The notes: generated by a model not told the origin, from the sequence alone. A stretch of 64,000 nt of DNA from Crocodylus rhombifer (GCA_038503035.1 JAVSML010024722.1:1542754-1606753); one strand, 5' to 3'; numbered from the stretch's first letter, positions 25,077 to 37,594 are shown. Translations and numbers: made by a program.

Positions 25077-28000
25077 TAATGTTGGGGAAGTTTAAGCCAG
25101 TTCCTACCTTCTGATGGAGTTTGTCTTACTGTCCAAGTCCTAAGAATCCCTAAGAGAGCTCTTTCTCTTGCCCAGCCAAGCTTTACCATCACTACACATA
25201 GCTCCATTGTCATCAGAGTACAAGTTGTTGACTGTAGACATCGCTACAGTGCCTCCATGACAAATCTTCAAACACCACCCACTCGTTTCTGTTTAACACG
25301 TTCTGAAGCATGGAAGTCAGCAGTGTTGCTGTTTTAGGTCAGTCCAATAAAGTACTCGTGAAACCTTCTTAAAGGGTATAGGTTCAAGGCTGGGCTAAAC
25401 CAGCTCCACTGCCTAATTTCTTGTTTTTGGTGTGTGAGTGAGTATGAGGCACAGGGATAAGCAGTCCTTCCAGGCCTACCCTATGAGAGCATTTTAGAAT
25501 ATTTTATTTTCTGGCACTAGATTATTACTGTAAGGACAATTTCAAGTTGGTGTTGTCAATGGAGGGCAAGTTTGATATGCTTACAGTAGGTGGTGATGTT
25601 GAAAAGATGGCAGTTCTGTGATCTTTACTAGTTGTATTTTGCCAAGTGTTGATGGATTCAGGCCCAGGTAGATTTCATTATCGCTATCCTGCTGGACAGT
25701 AAAGGGATGTGTTACTTAGGATTTGGAGCTTAACAAGATCCTGGCAATGATGATTTGACTACTCTGCTTGTTAGGTGCTACCATGCCTTGCATAATAATA
25801 AAAGAAGTTCAAGTACAATGTTGAAGTTCAGATGATACTTTAATGAGAGAGAGTGTTAAATGCTAGTCAGGACAGAAAAATAATATCAAGGGTTTTAGAG
25901 AGATTGGAAAGTAACAAAGTGAGATTCAGCATGGAAGCATGTAGGCTTGGAAATATGCATCTGGAGAAAAATAATCCAAAGCACTCTCTGTGAGCGGGGT
26001 GGGGAGAGAACAGGCACAACAAATGCTTCAGGAAATTTAGTCAGGTAGCCAGGTTATTTATGGAAATTTATCAGGAAATTTAGGGATGATAATGGTCAGA
26101 CCTGAGTTTGCAGTGCTATGTAGCAACATTTTTAAAGTTTTTTTTTCTTTTCTCTGGCAATATTTTTTTTCCTTAACAGCCTGACTGCAGTTTTATGAGT
26201 GTCAGTCAAAAGTAATACACATTAGTTGTGGAAGAAACCTGTTAACTGATCTTGTTTAATGCGGGCTCGTTCCTGCAGCATATTTGCTATTGCTGAGGTC
26301 AGATTAGTATTTAAAACAGTCTCAGTGATATTCTCCCAGGGGAACTAGTGGACTACTAATTCTACTGCCTACTACATCTCCTCAGCTATCTGCTATTCAG
26401 AGAGAAATTCTCACATCCAGGAAATATTTTCTGACATTCAGCCTAAATTTTTCCTGCTCTTAATTCTGTCCCATTACTTCTATTTATACCCTCCCTGCAT
26501 CACCCTGCCAGGAGTGTGGTGAACAAGCTCAGAGCACTCAGATTCTGGATTTGCAGCAAAGGAAAGATTTGCCTCATGCTAAAATTCTCCCAGAATCAAT
26601 TTGAATGCATCTTAGGTACCTGATCCACATTGCGGCTTAGATGGTAGTAAAATAACCACCTTAGCTGTAGGTAGATGTTTTCAGCAAACTACCCACATTT
26701 TCCAATCTCTAATTATGAGAAATTGAGCAGGAAAAGCCCCTGGAAATCAAGCCAAGAAATTAATAGTACAAGCCTCTAAATTCTTTTTTTTTGTTAGTCT
26801 GGTTCTTATCAATGTTTCATTCTTGTTTCTAACTGTCTGTTAATACATGTCTGCAAAGCAGTGTCCTTTCTCTTTTAATCTCAGCATTGGATCATGAATT
26901 TGGTCAACAGCCTATTTTAATAGTTTTGGGGGTTGCCAGCATGGCGTTTGCTGATACTCAGATCTTATAATCCAATTTTAAAATTAAAGAGCTCGGAGGG
27001 GAAAAAGCACACAACTGAAGTTGCATGTTTTTGAGCATTGAGCCAGTATTTTTCTGAAGAAAAATATGGCAAACCAGCCCTTTCTTCCCCCAATTAATAA
27101 AGCAAATGTCACAGCACAAAATCTTCCTTTTAACTAGGGCCCCATGTGGGCACAGCTGACAATGGAAATTTAAGCTGGGTTATTATTTCACTCAAGGTAT
27201 CTGAATTACAGCTGAATATAGAAATTATGCAGAGTAACATTTGATTTACAGTGTACCATTTGCAGTCTCTACAGAAAGATGTTCTGTGTATTTCCAACAA
27301 TAAAACCTGTAGTGGGAAAAAACTAAGTCTGTTATTTTCTTAAAGTTACCCCTCCCCATCCCCCATCCAAGTCATTATTTTGAGTTTCTCAGTATTAAAT
27401 CTAGAGGTTCATCAACTCACATCTTTACAGCTTTGTCTTTCTGTATACAGGACCCTGTCTGCCTGTTTCCTCTATTGCACTATTTTGTTTGTACTACTGT
27501 AATCATTTTGCTGGCCCAGATCTGTGTGGGTGTGCTGGCAGCTTTACAACAAAGTTACATGGGAACTGAGTTAAGGTTGAATATTTATTAGAAGAAGCCA
27601 TCTGGCGTCAGGCTGTCTGTACAGGGGGGCTTATTTCTTTAGTAGTCTCTCCTTTTTCTCTCTAGCTCTTCTTCCCCCTCTCTCCATTTCTCGTTTACAC
27701 ACTGCATATATGTGAAAAGTGGAACACACATCTCGACATATTGATTTGATTCTTGATATTTATAGCAACTAAAAAAAATTGCTATCATTATCCTTCCCCC
27801 TCCTTACCTCTTTTTTTTCCTTCCCCCCTCCCTTTCTTAGAGGCTCCTCAGTCCTAGTTCTTGCAGTGGCATTCACTAGTGATAGCAGCTGGTTACATAC
27901 TGCAAGATTCCCACAGTAGATCCCTGCAGCTCTCTCTGTGAGGCAGCAGCTTCAGAACTGTCTCTAAGCAGCTATAGCTTGCTTAAACATCCATCTCCTG

Positions 28001-28371
28001 CTTCTTCCATGCTTTCCCTCCTCCTGTTTGTGATCTCATAAAAGAGTGGAGCATTCAGAGAACTCCCTGCTCACCATGTTAAACAAACTAGCCAGCAGAC
28101 GGGTGTTCACGCTATTCCACCGTTTGTGTGATGTAGTCAGGCTTTAAAGTGCAGTACTAAATAGCCAAAAGATGTTTACTTTACTCATTTAAGAGCTCTT
28201 CATAATTCAATTCTCCCACAATATAGAAACACACTTACACAGATCCTGAGAACAGTTTCATGAGCTCTGGCTGGTTATTTACTCACAGGCTCTCCTTAGC
28301 TTTTGTGCGCAGAATGAGAAGGATATTTCCATGTATGTATAACCGCTTGTACAATTGTTACATTTAAATCA
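25077..28371. other. Unannotated stretch, possible conserved non-coding DNA
   Basis: No gene or repeat terminus recognised. The segment around 26880-27320 is moderately complex, repeat-free and lacks homopolymers, the look of a conserved non-coding element, but that is only an impression. 27,780-27,840 is pyrimidine-rich. Confidence 0.35.
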
Positions 28372-28389
28372 GCCTAACCATGGTTAGGC
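28372..28389. repeat. Perfect 18-bp palindrome
   Basis: GCCTAACCATGGTTAGGC is fully self-complementary. It lies at the left edge of a repeat-like stretch that runs to about 28590. Confidence 0.8.
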
Positions 28390-29100
28390 CAATCTAAATG
28401 CCCATCTGTATAGGTATTCAGAGGGGTTAAACTTAGGCAAAAAATGCCACACCCCATATAAATTAGTTCACACAAGTTCACCTGAATAGGTATACTAACT
28501 TAGATTGAGATTGGGTTCACTTGATGTAGGAAATAGTTAACCTGATCTTGCAAATGCCTGTACACTTTTGTAGCGTGGACACTCCCCTCAGCCCCAGGGC
28601 TGCACTAAGCTCACCCTTCCAACCCTGACTGAGCTGTTTTTAGTCCCATGATAGCCCCTATGTACTTGCCAATCCCTACCTCCTACACGACCCATCAGCC
28701 CCCTCCAGTTTCTGTCATGCCTCTCCCTACCCTAAGTTACTTACTCTGGTTTTCCTGCATGGCTCCCAGAGTGGTAAACACATGTACATGCCACTCCTGG
28801 GAGCAGCAGGCTGCTGCACATGTCCACTCCTGGTGTAGGCATAGCTGGTTTATAGACTGAGTGTGGCAAACACTTCTTTGTGGCTACAGTGAGGAATAAT
28901 TTTGAGTAGCTCATATTTTGGATGCCAACCCTGAACATATACATATACATTTTCTGAAATGTCATATCTCTTGACTATGTCTTAAGTTGGGCACCCAAAA
29001 TCACTAGTCACTTGAAAATCTTGACCTATTTATCTAATATCACAGTGCATGGGCAAGCTGACCAGATGCCCATGGGTGACAGGTACCTCCTGATCCGTGG
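28390..29100. other. Repeat-like sequence of unknown class
   Basis: Words such as 'ggttaaacttaggcaaaaa' and 'cacaagttcacctgaatagg' look like decayed MITE sequence, and the 28570-28860 part is richer in GC. No convincing pair of inverted termini was found. Confidence 0.3.
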
Positions 29101-29300
29101 GGGGGGAGGGTTGGGGGCCTGGGTGTCCCCTAGCAGCTGAACACTAGAAGTACCAGTGGCAAACCCAGAAGTGCTGCTGGCACATCTTTTGGTGACCCCA
29201 CATTCTCAGGTGGGGGCACTGGCTGTTCCCCCCACTGTCTGCCTGGCAAGGGCCAATCGGGGGGGCGGGGCACGTGTTGTGTTGATGCCACGTGGAAGAT
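29101..29300. other. GC-rich patch
   Basis: G-run and C-run rich patch within AT-rich DNA, with a few CpGs. No promoter context or gene is adjacent, so it more likely reflects the core of a decayed repeat. Confidence 0.3.
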
Positions 29301-29636
29301 TGACAGAACTGGACAGGGAAATTTTCTCTTCACTGAAAGAAACTGGTACACCATGGGAAAAGGTAATGTTGTACCCATGTTCCTCTCCCTGTTTTCTCAA
29401 AGGCTCACTAGTAGTGGTGAAAAGATAGAACTTTCTTCACAGACATTTGCAGATGAAGCCATCTTCAGTTTGGGATGTCTGGGCTGGGATGGTCAATAAC
29501 AATGTTAATTGATGGTTGGGGAGAGAGAAGTCAGAGGTGGGGGAACTTGGGCAGAGAAAGGGGAAATTGTGTACTATTGATATCTAATTTGCATCAAGAA
29601 AAAAGGCCATAAAATGATTTTGGATACAAGAACATT

Positions 29637-30028
29637 GGGCGTGTCTATTGTCTGTACATGTATATTTACTGTTCAGTAATTGAAATTACTGCACAGTATG
29701 GATACCTGTCTACATGTGCATGGCCATACTGTGCAGTAAATAAGGTAGCTTATGCTGACTCAACTGTAAATTTGATACCTGCATCATGCAAGTATCAAAC
29801 TTACACCCAATTAGTTACTGCACAGTAACACATGTATAGACACCTTACTGCACAATAACAATATGTGTGGACTGAATTGGCACTAACTTTAGTTCCAAGT
29901 CATTCCACACACAGTGTTAATGAATGTTAATCCCTTCACATATGTATGCTGGCCTATTCCCACTTACTGCATTGTACCTTACTGTATAGTAAACTGAAGT
30001 CGGTGTAAATGCACGTGTAGACATGCCC
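29637..30028. mobile_element. MITE family B, copy 2 (best-preserved ends)
   Basis: Starts GGGCGTGTCTATTG and ends CGTGTAGACATGCCC, inverted termini. Interior words 'ttactgcacagtaa' repeat in both orientations. Flanking triplets are ATT and ATC, a possible but imperfect 3-bp duplication. Aligns with 7591-7970. It has no coding capacity. The 3-bp flank would fit PIF/Harbinger-type mobilisation, and crocodilian Chompy MITEs are a candidate relative; both are inference. Confidence 0.75.
29768..29812. repeat. Central hairpin of MITE family B, copy 2
   Basis: TGTAAATTTGATACCTGCA faces TGCAAGTATCAAACTTACA, 17 of 19 positions pairing. It is homologous to the hairpins in copies 1 and 3. Confidence 0.75.
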
Positions 30029-30299
30029 ATCAAATGGTAATGGATTTTGATAATGATGAGCTGATCTGGCTCAAACTTTCATTTGAAGGACTTAATAATC
30101 TATTACCAGTCTCTAAAGGATGGACAAATCAAGTGTTAAATTTTCAACTTCTGGTCATATTTACAGTTGTTGTTTGCCATCTGTGCTATTGATTGGGTTT
30201 TTGGTCTGTTGCTACCAGCATGATCAATTATAGCAAGTGAGGGTTACTAGGCCTAATTTTAATATTGCTAGATTAGATTAGCAGGCCCAATCTTGTAAG
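30029..30299. other. Unannotated spacer
   Basis: Ordinary sequence between two repeats; nothing recognised. Confidence 0.35.
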
Positions 30300-30430
30300 G
30301 GGAATGACAGTACAGTGGTTAAGGTGTCTGTTGTAGCTTCAGTAGTGCGGATTTGAGTGTTGCCTGGATTTATGCTGAAATCATCCCAGTTGCAAATGGG
30401 AACCTGTTCATTCAGAGTAGGTAGACTGAC
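30300..30430 (+). repeat. Possible tRNA-derived SINE head
   Basis: 'cagtggttaaggtgtctg' resembles a tRNA A-box region, and 'gcggatttgagtgt' about 30 bases later resembles a B box. The pairing and spacing fit a SINE head, but no tail is recognised. Confidence 0.35.
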
Positions 30431-30777
30431 GGTTTCAGATGTGATACAATATGCATTATTCTTTGACTGTTGGCTACAAAGAGTGATTTACCTTCATTAT
30501 GTGATGGGCTATAAGACTCAGCTGGACATTTTACTGTTTGACCATTGCTTGCAACATGTCTAGGTTTTGCCCACCTCCTAACTAAACAAGAACTTTTCTC
30601 TTGTTCCATCCCTTGGATAAACTGGAAAGGTAAAGATGCTGATCATGCTCTAGCAATACAACTGACTGTCTGTCATTTTAAATAGTGCCATGAGAGAAGG
30701 GGGCACCATTTTCCTTCTGACTTAAAAGTGTGGAGAAAGAAAAGACAACTACTTTGGTGACCCTGCTTGCCCTCTCT

Positions 30778-31600
30778 GGCTGGATTCAGATGTGCAGGCC
30801 TGTGTGGTTTGTAAGGCTGCAGACCTCTTTGCAACACCACAAACTGCACAAGTTGCACATTAATCAGTGCTTGGCGCTGCTAATTTGCAGCACTAGTGCA
30901 AAATTTGTTATTGGGGTTTCCTGGTAGCAAAAAAAAACCCTAGAAAAAAGTGGTGTAAACCACACCAAAGTGGCAAGTGCTGGGACAAATGCAGAAATGG
31001 GGGAGCAGGCAACCCAGGGCTGCCTGCTCCTCCACCTCCACATGCTTTAGAGCCCCCGTGCTGAGACACACTGCACCCCAGGCAGCCAAGGAGCAGGGTC
31101 TGTGGCTGGCTGGGGCTCTGTGTGCCTCAGCATGGGAGCTCCATGTGCCTTGGTGCTGGTGCGCCACAGTGGAGTTCCCAAATTGAGGCACACGGAGATA
31201 GGGGAACAGCCAGCACAAGGCTGCCTGCTCTCCTGTCCTAAGGTACACTGCACCCCAGCCAGGCAGGGCGTGGCTGGTTGGGGTGCAGTGTGCCTCAGCG
31301 CAGGGGCTCTACGGTGCATGGAGACAGAGGAGCAGGCAGCCCCAGACTGCCTGCTCTTCCATCTTCATGTGCCATTGCCTGGCTGGCTGGGGCACAGGGT
31401 GCCTCAGCACAGGAGATAGGTAGCCCCTGCGGAGGCACCCTGTGCCCCAGTCAGCCTTCCACCTGCAGCACATGCAGCAGCAGGGCAATGCATTCTGCTG
31501 CAAAGCACACATGCAGTAGGGCTCAAAGTAGTGGCACAAATTTGTGCTGCTACCATTTGTGCTGTTGTAAAGCCATGTCCCTGCTCATATAGACCTGGCC
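30778..31600. mobile_element. GGC-ended inverted-repeat element with GC-rich tandem core
   Basis: Left end GGCTGGATTCAGATGTGCAGG and right end CTGCTCATATAGACCTGGCC are imperfect inverted repeats (about 14 of 22), with flanking TCT at 30775-30777 and 31601-31603. The outer 150 bases on each side hold 'gtgcaaaatttg' and 'caaatttgtgc' in opposite orientation. The middle (31000-31450) is GC-rich and built of variant units with 'ggcagcc ... gctgcctgct' palindromic motifs. No transposase reading. Confidence 0.6.
31002..31440. repeat. Variant tandem units in GC-rich core
   Basis: Three units begin near 31002, 31202 and 31327. Each carries an 'agcaggcarcc' word, a 'ctgcctgctc' word and a 'gtgcctcagc' word in that order. 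Unit lengths differ (about 200, 125 and 115 bases). Confidence 0.6.
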
Positions 31601-31734
31601 TCTGGGGCTAGGTGAAGAGTACGGGGGATGAATTAGGACTAAATGAAAAGAATAAGAAAAGTGCCAAGTCCAGCATATTCATCCTACCTTGGTGTTAAAG
31701 CCTATTTAAACAGCCTGAATGTTATAACAGGGGG

Positions 31735-31965
31735 AGGGAGGGGGGTCTCACAGCTAAATCACTGGGCAGGAGTTGAAAGATACCAACATTGTTTTCAGCT
31801 CTGCCATTGGATCCTTTGGCATGACAGTTAACCTCTCTTTGCTTCAGTTTTACTCACTGGTAAAATTGGGATAATTACCTGTCTCTTAGGAGTGTTATGA
31901 GGATTAATATGTTAATTAAGATGTGCCAGTTGCTGAAAGATCCTTGGAAGGAAACCTGTCTAGAG
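31735..31965 (+). repeat. MIR-like SINE, forward
   Basis: Ordered MIR landmarks are visible: 'ttcagctctgccattgg', 'gacagttaacctctctttgc', 'ttcagttttactcactggta', 'aaattgggataattacctg', 'gtgttatgaggattaatatg'. This covers the tRNA-side, the core and part of the tail. It is an ancient SINE, well recognisable despite drift. Confidence 0.8.
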
Positions 31966-32137
31966 ATGTGGCTGTGGTCAACTTGCACTTCCCTTATAAT
32001 ACTAAAAATATTTGATACTTATTGCTCTTTCTCTCCAGCATATTTATTACATGCAAAAATGAACAGATTTAGCTATTTAATAGCGTCTGATAATTAGTTG
32101 TTAGTTAATATTTTAAATAACTAGATTTACTTTTAGG
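31966..32137. other. Unannotated spacer
   Basis: Short AT-rich stretch, nothing recognised. Confidence 0.3.
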
Positions 32138-32880
32138 GTGCAGACAGACATTAGGGCCCTCTAACTCATGGCACATTACATAAACTGTTGTAAGTTAGAC
32201 CCCCTCCCAAACTGAGGTGGCTGCCAAAGTGTCCCAGACCCCCCAACTCCAGGGCTGTCAGCAAGGGAGGGAGGGAAAGGGGGAAGGGGAGGGAACTCTC
32301 GGCTGCTGACTAGTCAGATCTGGGGGGTGGGAATGGAGTCCCTTGCCTTATGTCCCCCTCAACTACCCCAGCTGGGGCATTAGGGGTAGCTGGTGGGAGG
32401 CCTACAAGGTGAAGAGGCTGTTTATCATCCCCTCCCCCCACCTCTGGCTATTCAGCAGTTAGGAGCTCTGTCCTCTTCCCCTTTCCTCCCTCTGACAGTG
32501 CATGAAAAATTAAGCCTGGAGGGAACATGAGTTCCTTAAGATGCACTGCTTCATTGGCAACACGTAGGGGGTGCATGTGGGTGCACATGCACCCCCTGAG
32601 TGTGGTGGTGCACCCCCTGGAAAAAGGCACCACCAACACTGCCGATGGCGCCTGCAGGCAGTCCGCAATTGCCGCTGGCCACTGTCGATGCTGCCAGCAG
32701 TGTCTGCAGGCGGTCATCGACCACTGGCTGGCACTTACCACACCCCCCTGCTGCTGACGGCACCACAGCTGCCTGTAGGAGCTCCCTGCTTACCACCACC
32801 ATGCTCCTGCTGCCAACAGCGTTGCCGCCTGCGGGAGCTCACCGTGCCCCCCCAGCCTCTGGGGCAATGCAGTGTTCATG
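32138..32880. repeat. GC-rich repetitive segment, class unknown
   Basis: Begins 'ggtgcagacagacattagg', a style seen again near 56735 ('aaacagacattgcctag'). GC-rich with polypurine and polypyrimidine stretches. From 32567 there is a strong hairpin followed by a cluster of CCTGCAGGC, CTGCCGATG and GCCTGCGGG words. The long overlapping frames on both strands (up to 116 codons) are Cys/His/Pro-rich products of the biased composition and have no domain. No right terminus matched. Confidence 0.45.
32567..32596. repeat. 13-bp perfect hairpin with 4-base loop
   Basis: GGGGGTGCATGTG pairs exactly with CACATGCACCCCC around the loop GGTG. Confidence 0.85.
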
Positions 32881-35285
32881 CTCTGCTTTTGAGTGTCTTA
32901 ATGTAATACCTGATTTGACCAGCGTTAGTGACAAGCACATATATTTATGATATGGCGGTAGACCACTTTCAGGGGGCAGATTGCTTGAAAAATGTCACTT
33001 CTGTCTGCGCCCTTAATTACACTTATCAGTTCTTCAGCCATATGGATGTGGATGATCAGCAACATATAAACGCTTCCACTGAAGCGCTTCAGTATTATTT
33101 TGTGAAGTGGTGTGATGCAGTGCAGAATTAACAACATTAGCAGAAGGACAGCAACATGAGCAGTTACTTTAGGAAAGAGTAGAAAGATGGCATTGAGACC
33201 AGATGAGAATTCAGGATGACATAGAGCAGGACACGAGATGACGTTGGTGCCAGATTGAATACATTAAGCAGTGAGTACTGTCATCAATTAAATAATCATA
33301 AAAGCCAGCCATTTCATATTAAAATAACTGCTAACAGATACCACGTACTGTTACCTTTTAGTGAAATACTGAGTGAGCCATGTATTATGAATTAAATACA
33401 ATATGCTAATTTGACATGGAAAGGAGAGGCAGTAGTCACTTCCCATCTTCCTGGAATATTTTCTTCTTTCGAAACATACAGGTAATCAATGTTGTTTCTG
33501 CTGCTATAACTATTAAACTTTAAAATGAGCATCCTCAGTACCACATTTTCGTTTCTGTTCTTCTAAATGAGACTCTTATTTCCTTACCTTTTCCTGTCTC
33601 TAAAGCTGATTTAACCTTGCAAGTCTTTGTCTCTTTTTAGCAGCCTCCCCCTTCCAATGGATCTTGGATTCCTTTCCCATAGGCCGAGAGCCCTAATCTT
33701 TCTGTCCACCTTGTGCATTTCGTTTTCCACTCATAAACATTCTGATCTCTAAAATATTCAACGCTGCTATTGGGTTTGAGTCTGAGGGGTAGGTCGGGGA
33801 CCAGTCACAGAAGGACAGATGGAGTAAATCAGCTTTGCACACTGAGGAAGAAAAATGTGTTCCTTAGTGAAGGAGGAGGGTCCAGGAGATATCCAACTTC
33901 TTTTGAGGAACTAGCCTTTTTGGAAAGTGCCCCTACTAATATCTCACTCTCAAGAAATCAGCAAATGCCCCTGGAGAATTAATAATTGTCTTAGCTAACA
34001 CATTTCTGGGGTGGAGAGAGAGCTGTGTAGCTTATTCTTTCTGGTTCAAACTAAGCTGTTTGTTAACACAATACTAGAACTGTGTGAATACTGCATTTTT
34101 TCCTCCAGGAACACTTATTAAAACATTTAAAATAATTCAGTTGAGCTGTGTTCATGACTCTCTATGTCTGGGAATATTTTAGTGAACAAATTTACCTGCA
34201 GTAATACTTGCAAAATGAGATTTCAAGCACATATTAGAGCATCTTTACCTTAAAAGTGAATAGAAAATACATTTTGTGAATATTTGTATTTCTTCTAGTC
34301 TTAGTACACAGAATGTAATATGTGACCTGTGATAGAAACCTGTGATCTATACAACCAGTCAGAACTAACCATAATAATTCAGATTTCCCAAATAATAAAA
34401 CCACCTTCTTGTGATAAATCTGCATTCCAGGAATTGCGAAGGGAAACAAATGTGAGTACCTCAGTTGGCAAATGAATTGGGAGAAAAAGTAAAAACTCAA
34501 AATCAAAATCATTTTGAACTCTTCATCCACTGTTAATTCTTTTATAATATCAAAATATCTTTACAATTAATGTCTTATATTTTCTATTTCTTTTGAGAAT
34601 GAAACAGCATTAGGCCACAACCCATCACCCTTTGAAATCAACGGGAGCTTTCTTTTTATTTCACTGTGTGCTGGTTGGTTATTTTAAAACCTGCATTACA
34701 GTTCTAAAATTCAGTCTCTGTTTGTAATGTTTCTTAACCTGTAGTTCTTACTCAGGCAAAGCTTACTAGGACTTCAGTGCATGCTGGGTGAAGCCTGCAG
34801 TTCTAGAAACTTTATGTATGCATGTACACTTGCACAAAGTTATTGTTAACTTATGCCCAGTGCAATTTACCACTGAATTTGTCTGTGCGTGTACGTGCTT
34901 GTGTATGCACACAGAAAGAACACATTTTATATTCTATTCCTTCTTGTCCTTTGTAGTTATTCATAAGTGACATTCTTATTTCATTGGGGGGTTTTATTAG
35001 ACATTCTCCAGTATTGCCAAAACAGGCATGTTAAAGATAAGATGCTTGCATTAGAGGGATTTATGCTGATTCCCCAGCCACACAGAGAAACCCAGCTGCT
35101 TGCATCAGGCTGCATCAGACCTAGATAGAATGGTTATGAAATAGAATATGATTTATATCCAAACAGCTCTTTCTACTTCTTATTTAGAAAAACAAACTGT
35201 TGTTGTTTCTTAATTTTTTTTAAATAAGTGATTCCTGTAGGCTATTGTTATGTCAAGAACTGTGATTGGGGGTAGGAGAGGTGCC
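32881..35285. other. AT-rich unannotated stretch
   Basis: No gene or repeat ends found. A 70-codon frame at 33770-33982 has no recognisable domain and is left uncalled. Confidence 0.4.
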
Positions 35286-35307
35286 GGGGGGGGGGGGGGG
35301 GGGGGGG
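35286..35307 (+). repeat. 22-base G homopolymer
   Basis: Uninterrupted G run, preceded by 'ggtgcc' and followed by 'cagggaagg'. Its true length in the genome is uncertain because such runs are prone to sequencing error. Confidence 0.8.
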
Positions 35308-37097
35308 CAGGGAAGGCATGCTGGTTGTGGGGGGTAGAGTGGAAAACCTAGCACATTACAGTGTAGATTTCTGGGGAAGAATTAAGAACTGCTCGAACAG
35401 TTTAATAATGATAATCTCCAAATAGTTAACAACAGCATTAAGGGTAATTAATGACATTTGAACAGTAAGAGTATTTAATCCCTAGGGAAATCTTACATCT
35501 ACAACTTTATTTTTATTTACATTTGAAGTTGTTTCAAAAGTACAAAATAGAACCATTTTGAGTTAATTTGATACTCTATTCCAAATTTATTATAATTTAT
35601 TGGAAGCAAATTAAAAGGTTTGCACTATTAATAAAAAGTGCATATCATGTTAAATTCAACATAATGTTGAAAAATAAGTATGAACTGTATATATTTCCTG
35701 TGGGATTAAGATTTTTCTGAAAATTATAAATTACCCATGCTACTGTGGTTTACAAAGAAGAATAACCTCTTCTAAGAGACCCACTTATTTACATTTTAAA
35801 AATGTTTTTCTACAGCCTTTGGAGGCATTAAAAGAACTTAAATAATTTTGATGATAAATGCTACATACTGTAGCTTTTATGTTTTTGTAGCACATTTTTT
35901 TCACATAGCTGACCTTGCTAAACCTTTGAAAAATGTTGTTACATCCTTTTTACATTTTAACAATTTTGCAATGAGAGAAAAATAACTCCTGTGATATTTT
36001 CTAGATGATATTGCTTTTGCCTAATTTGGATGTTTGGGTTTTGAAAACAACAGAAAGAAAAGGGTTTTGTTGTCCCTGATTTTGAAAATAAATAGGGTAA
36101 CACCTGATTAAAGGCAGAGTGCTTTAGTTGTGGTAAATATATCCAGCAAAGCATTGTGTGCCAGTCTAAAGTAGCAGCTGAATATGGTGTGTATTCTTCT
36201 TGTTATGCTCTTGAGCCTGTTTCTACTTTTGGCTTTTACATTCCACAGAACTTCTGTAAAATCAGCAGGGACAGTGCTAATAAATTTATAATGTTGTTTT
36301 GTATTTCTGAACATGGTACCTCAGTAATTAAGTGAAATATTTATGATGAATATAAAACAATGCAAATTCATTTGTTTGCCTGAGAGCTAGCTTGTTATTT
36401 ATTTAGATTTATCTTTGAATGATTCTTTAAATTGAATCATAGTATGAACGAGAATGATATTTAAAGCAAAGAAAATTTGTTATAGTGTATTGCTGCATTA
36501 GATCGTATTACCTTGTGTTAAAGTTATGCAGAGGGTGATAAAGTGATTGGGGAAAAATGCTTTGGTCAAACTAACAAAGAATCTGTTATTTTTTCTGAAG
36601 AAATTCTACAAGTTGCTTTCTCCCATAGGTTCGGTTTATCTTGTGTTTTACTAAGGCAAATTGCAGATATTCATATTTACAGATTGAAGTGTGGACATTT
36701 AGAACCTCAGCAGGGTCTAAATGCATCTTGTTTTTTTTCTCATCAGTGTTTGAATGCTGTCTATATTTCTTCCCCCCACTCCCAACATCTACTTTGGATT
36801 TCACCAGTTGATTTTACCATTTTCATGGTTAGTACAATATTTGTGCTTTTTTTCCCCCAAAAACCCTTTAAACAATCCTAATGCATGGAGTAGAACTACA
36901 ACATACAGTATGGCCTGTAAGGAAAACAAACGAACAAACCCTAAATAAATGTCTCGTGAATGTGAATAAAAAAGAGCAGAATTGTTTTTAATCTTAGAAT
37001 GATACTACTTTTTTTACTTCAAGTGGTAATAACTTCTAGATACAGACATTCAAAAAGCCGCAGGTGGAATTGATCTAAGTTATGCTTTGTTCTGTAA
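35308..37097. other. AT-rich unannotated stretch
   Basis: Long AT-rich stretch. The 112-codon frame at 36543-36881 shows no domain and composition typical of AT-rich noise. Nothing recognised. Confidence 0.4.
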
Positions 37098-37544
37098 GGC
37101 TAAATACAGACAGTCAAACAGCCCAAGGCTGAATTGATTCAATATTTGTAGGATAGTCTAAGCTGCATAGACTGAACTGATAAGCAAGTAAACAGACATC
37201 CGCTTTCGATTCTGGAAATGCAGCCACATGCCTGCAATGGCCCAGGCCAGAAGCTGTGAAAGTGCTAGAGCAGGGTGGGCAATTATTTTGGGCAGAGGGT
37301 GGAAAGCATCCTGAGATGTTGGGGGACTGTGAGTTAACTTGAATCCATAGGGGATCTGCAACAGAAGTTCTATAAACCTATTTAACCTCAATGAGTTAGG
37401 CTGCTACTACATCCTTCCAGGGTTATCTTAAATTGGTTTTGGCCATTTGGAAAGTGATTTATGTGCAGTGAACTTTTGTTGTGTTACAGATTTGAACTGG
37501 TTTCTAATCTTATATAGTTTTATGTGTAATTTCTGTCCCTAGCC
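37098..37544. mobile_element. GGC-ended MITE family A, short form with TAA target duplication
   Basis: Begins GGCTAAATACAGACAG and ends CTGTCCCTAGCC; TAA lies on both sides (37095-37097 and 37545-37547). A 3-bp TAA duplication is typical of PIF/Harbinger transposons. Both ends align with 15345-16432; most of that copy's GC-rich core is absent here. Confidence 0.75.
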
Positions 37545-37594
37545 TAAGTGGTATAGTTTAGATCAGTAGCAACCAGAACACGCACTTAACTTTT

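Noticed and set aside
32448..32950. Several 76-116-codon Cys/His-rich frames on both strands resembling zinc-finger composition
   Set aside because: No regular C-X2-C or H-X3-H spacing; the residues come from CTGC/CCTGC-rich DNA.
36543..36881. 112-codon frame with a good start
   Set aside because: AT-rich chance frame; no domain, no splice or promoter context.
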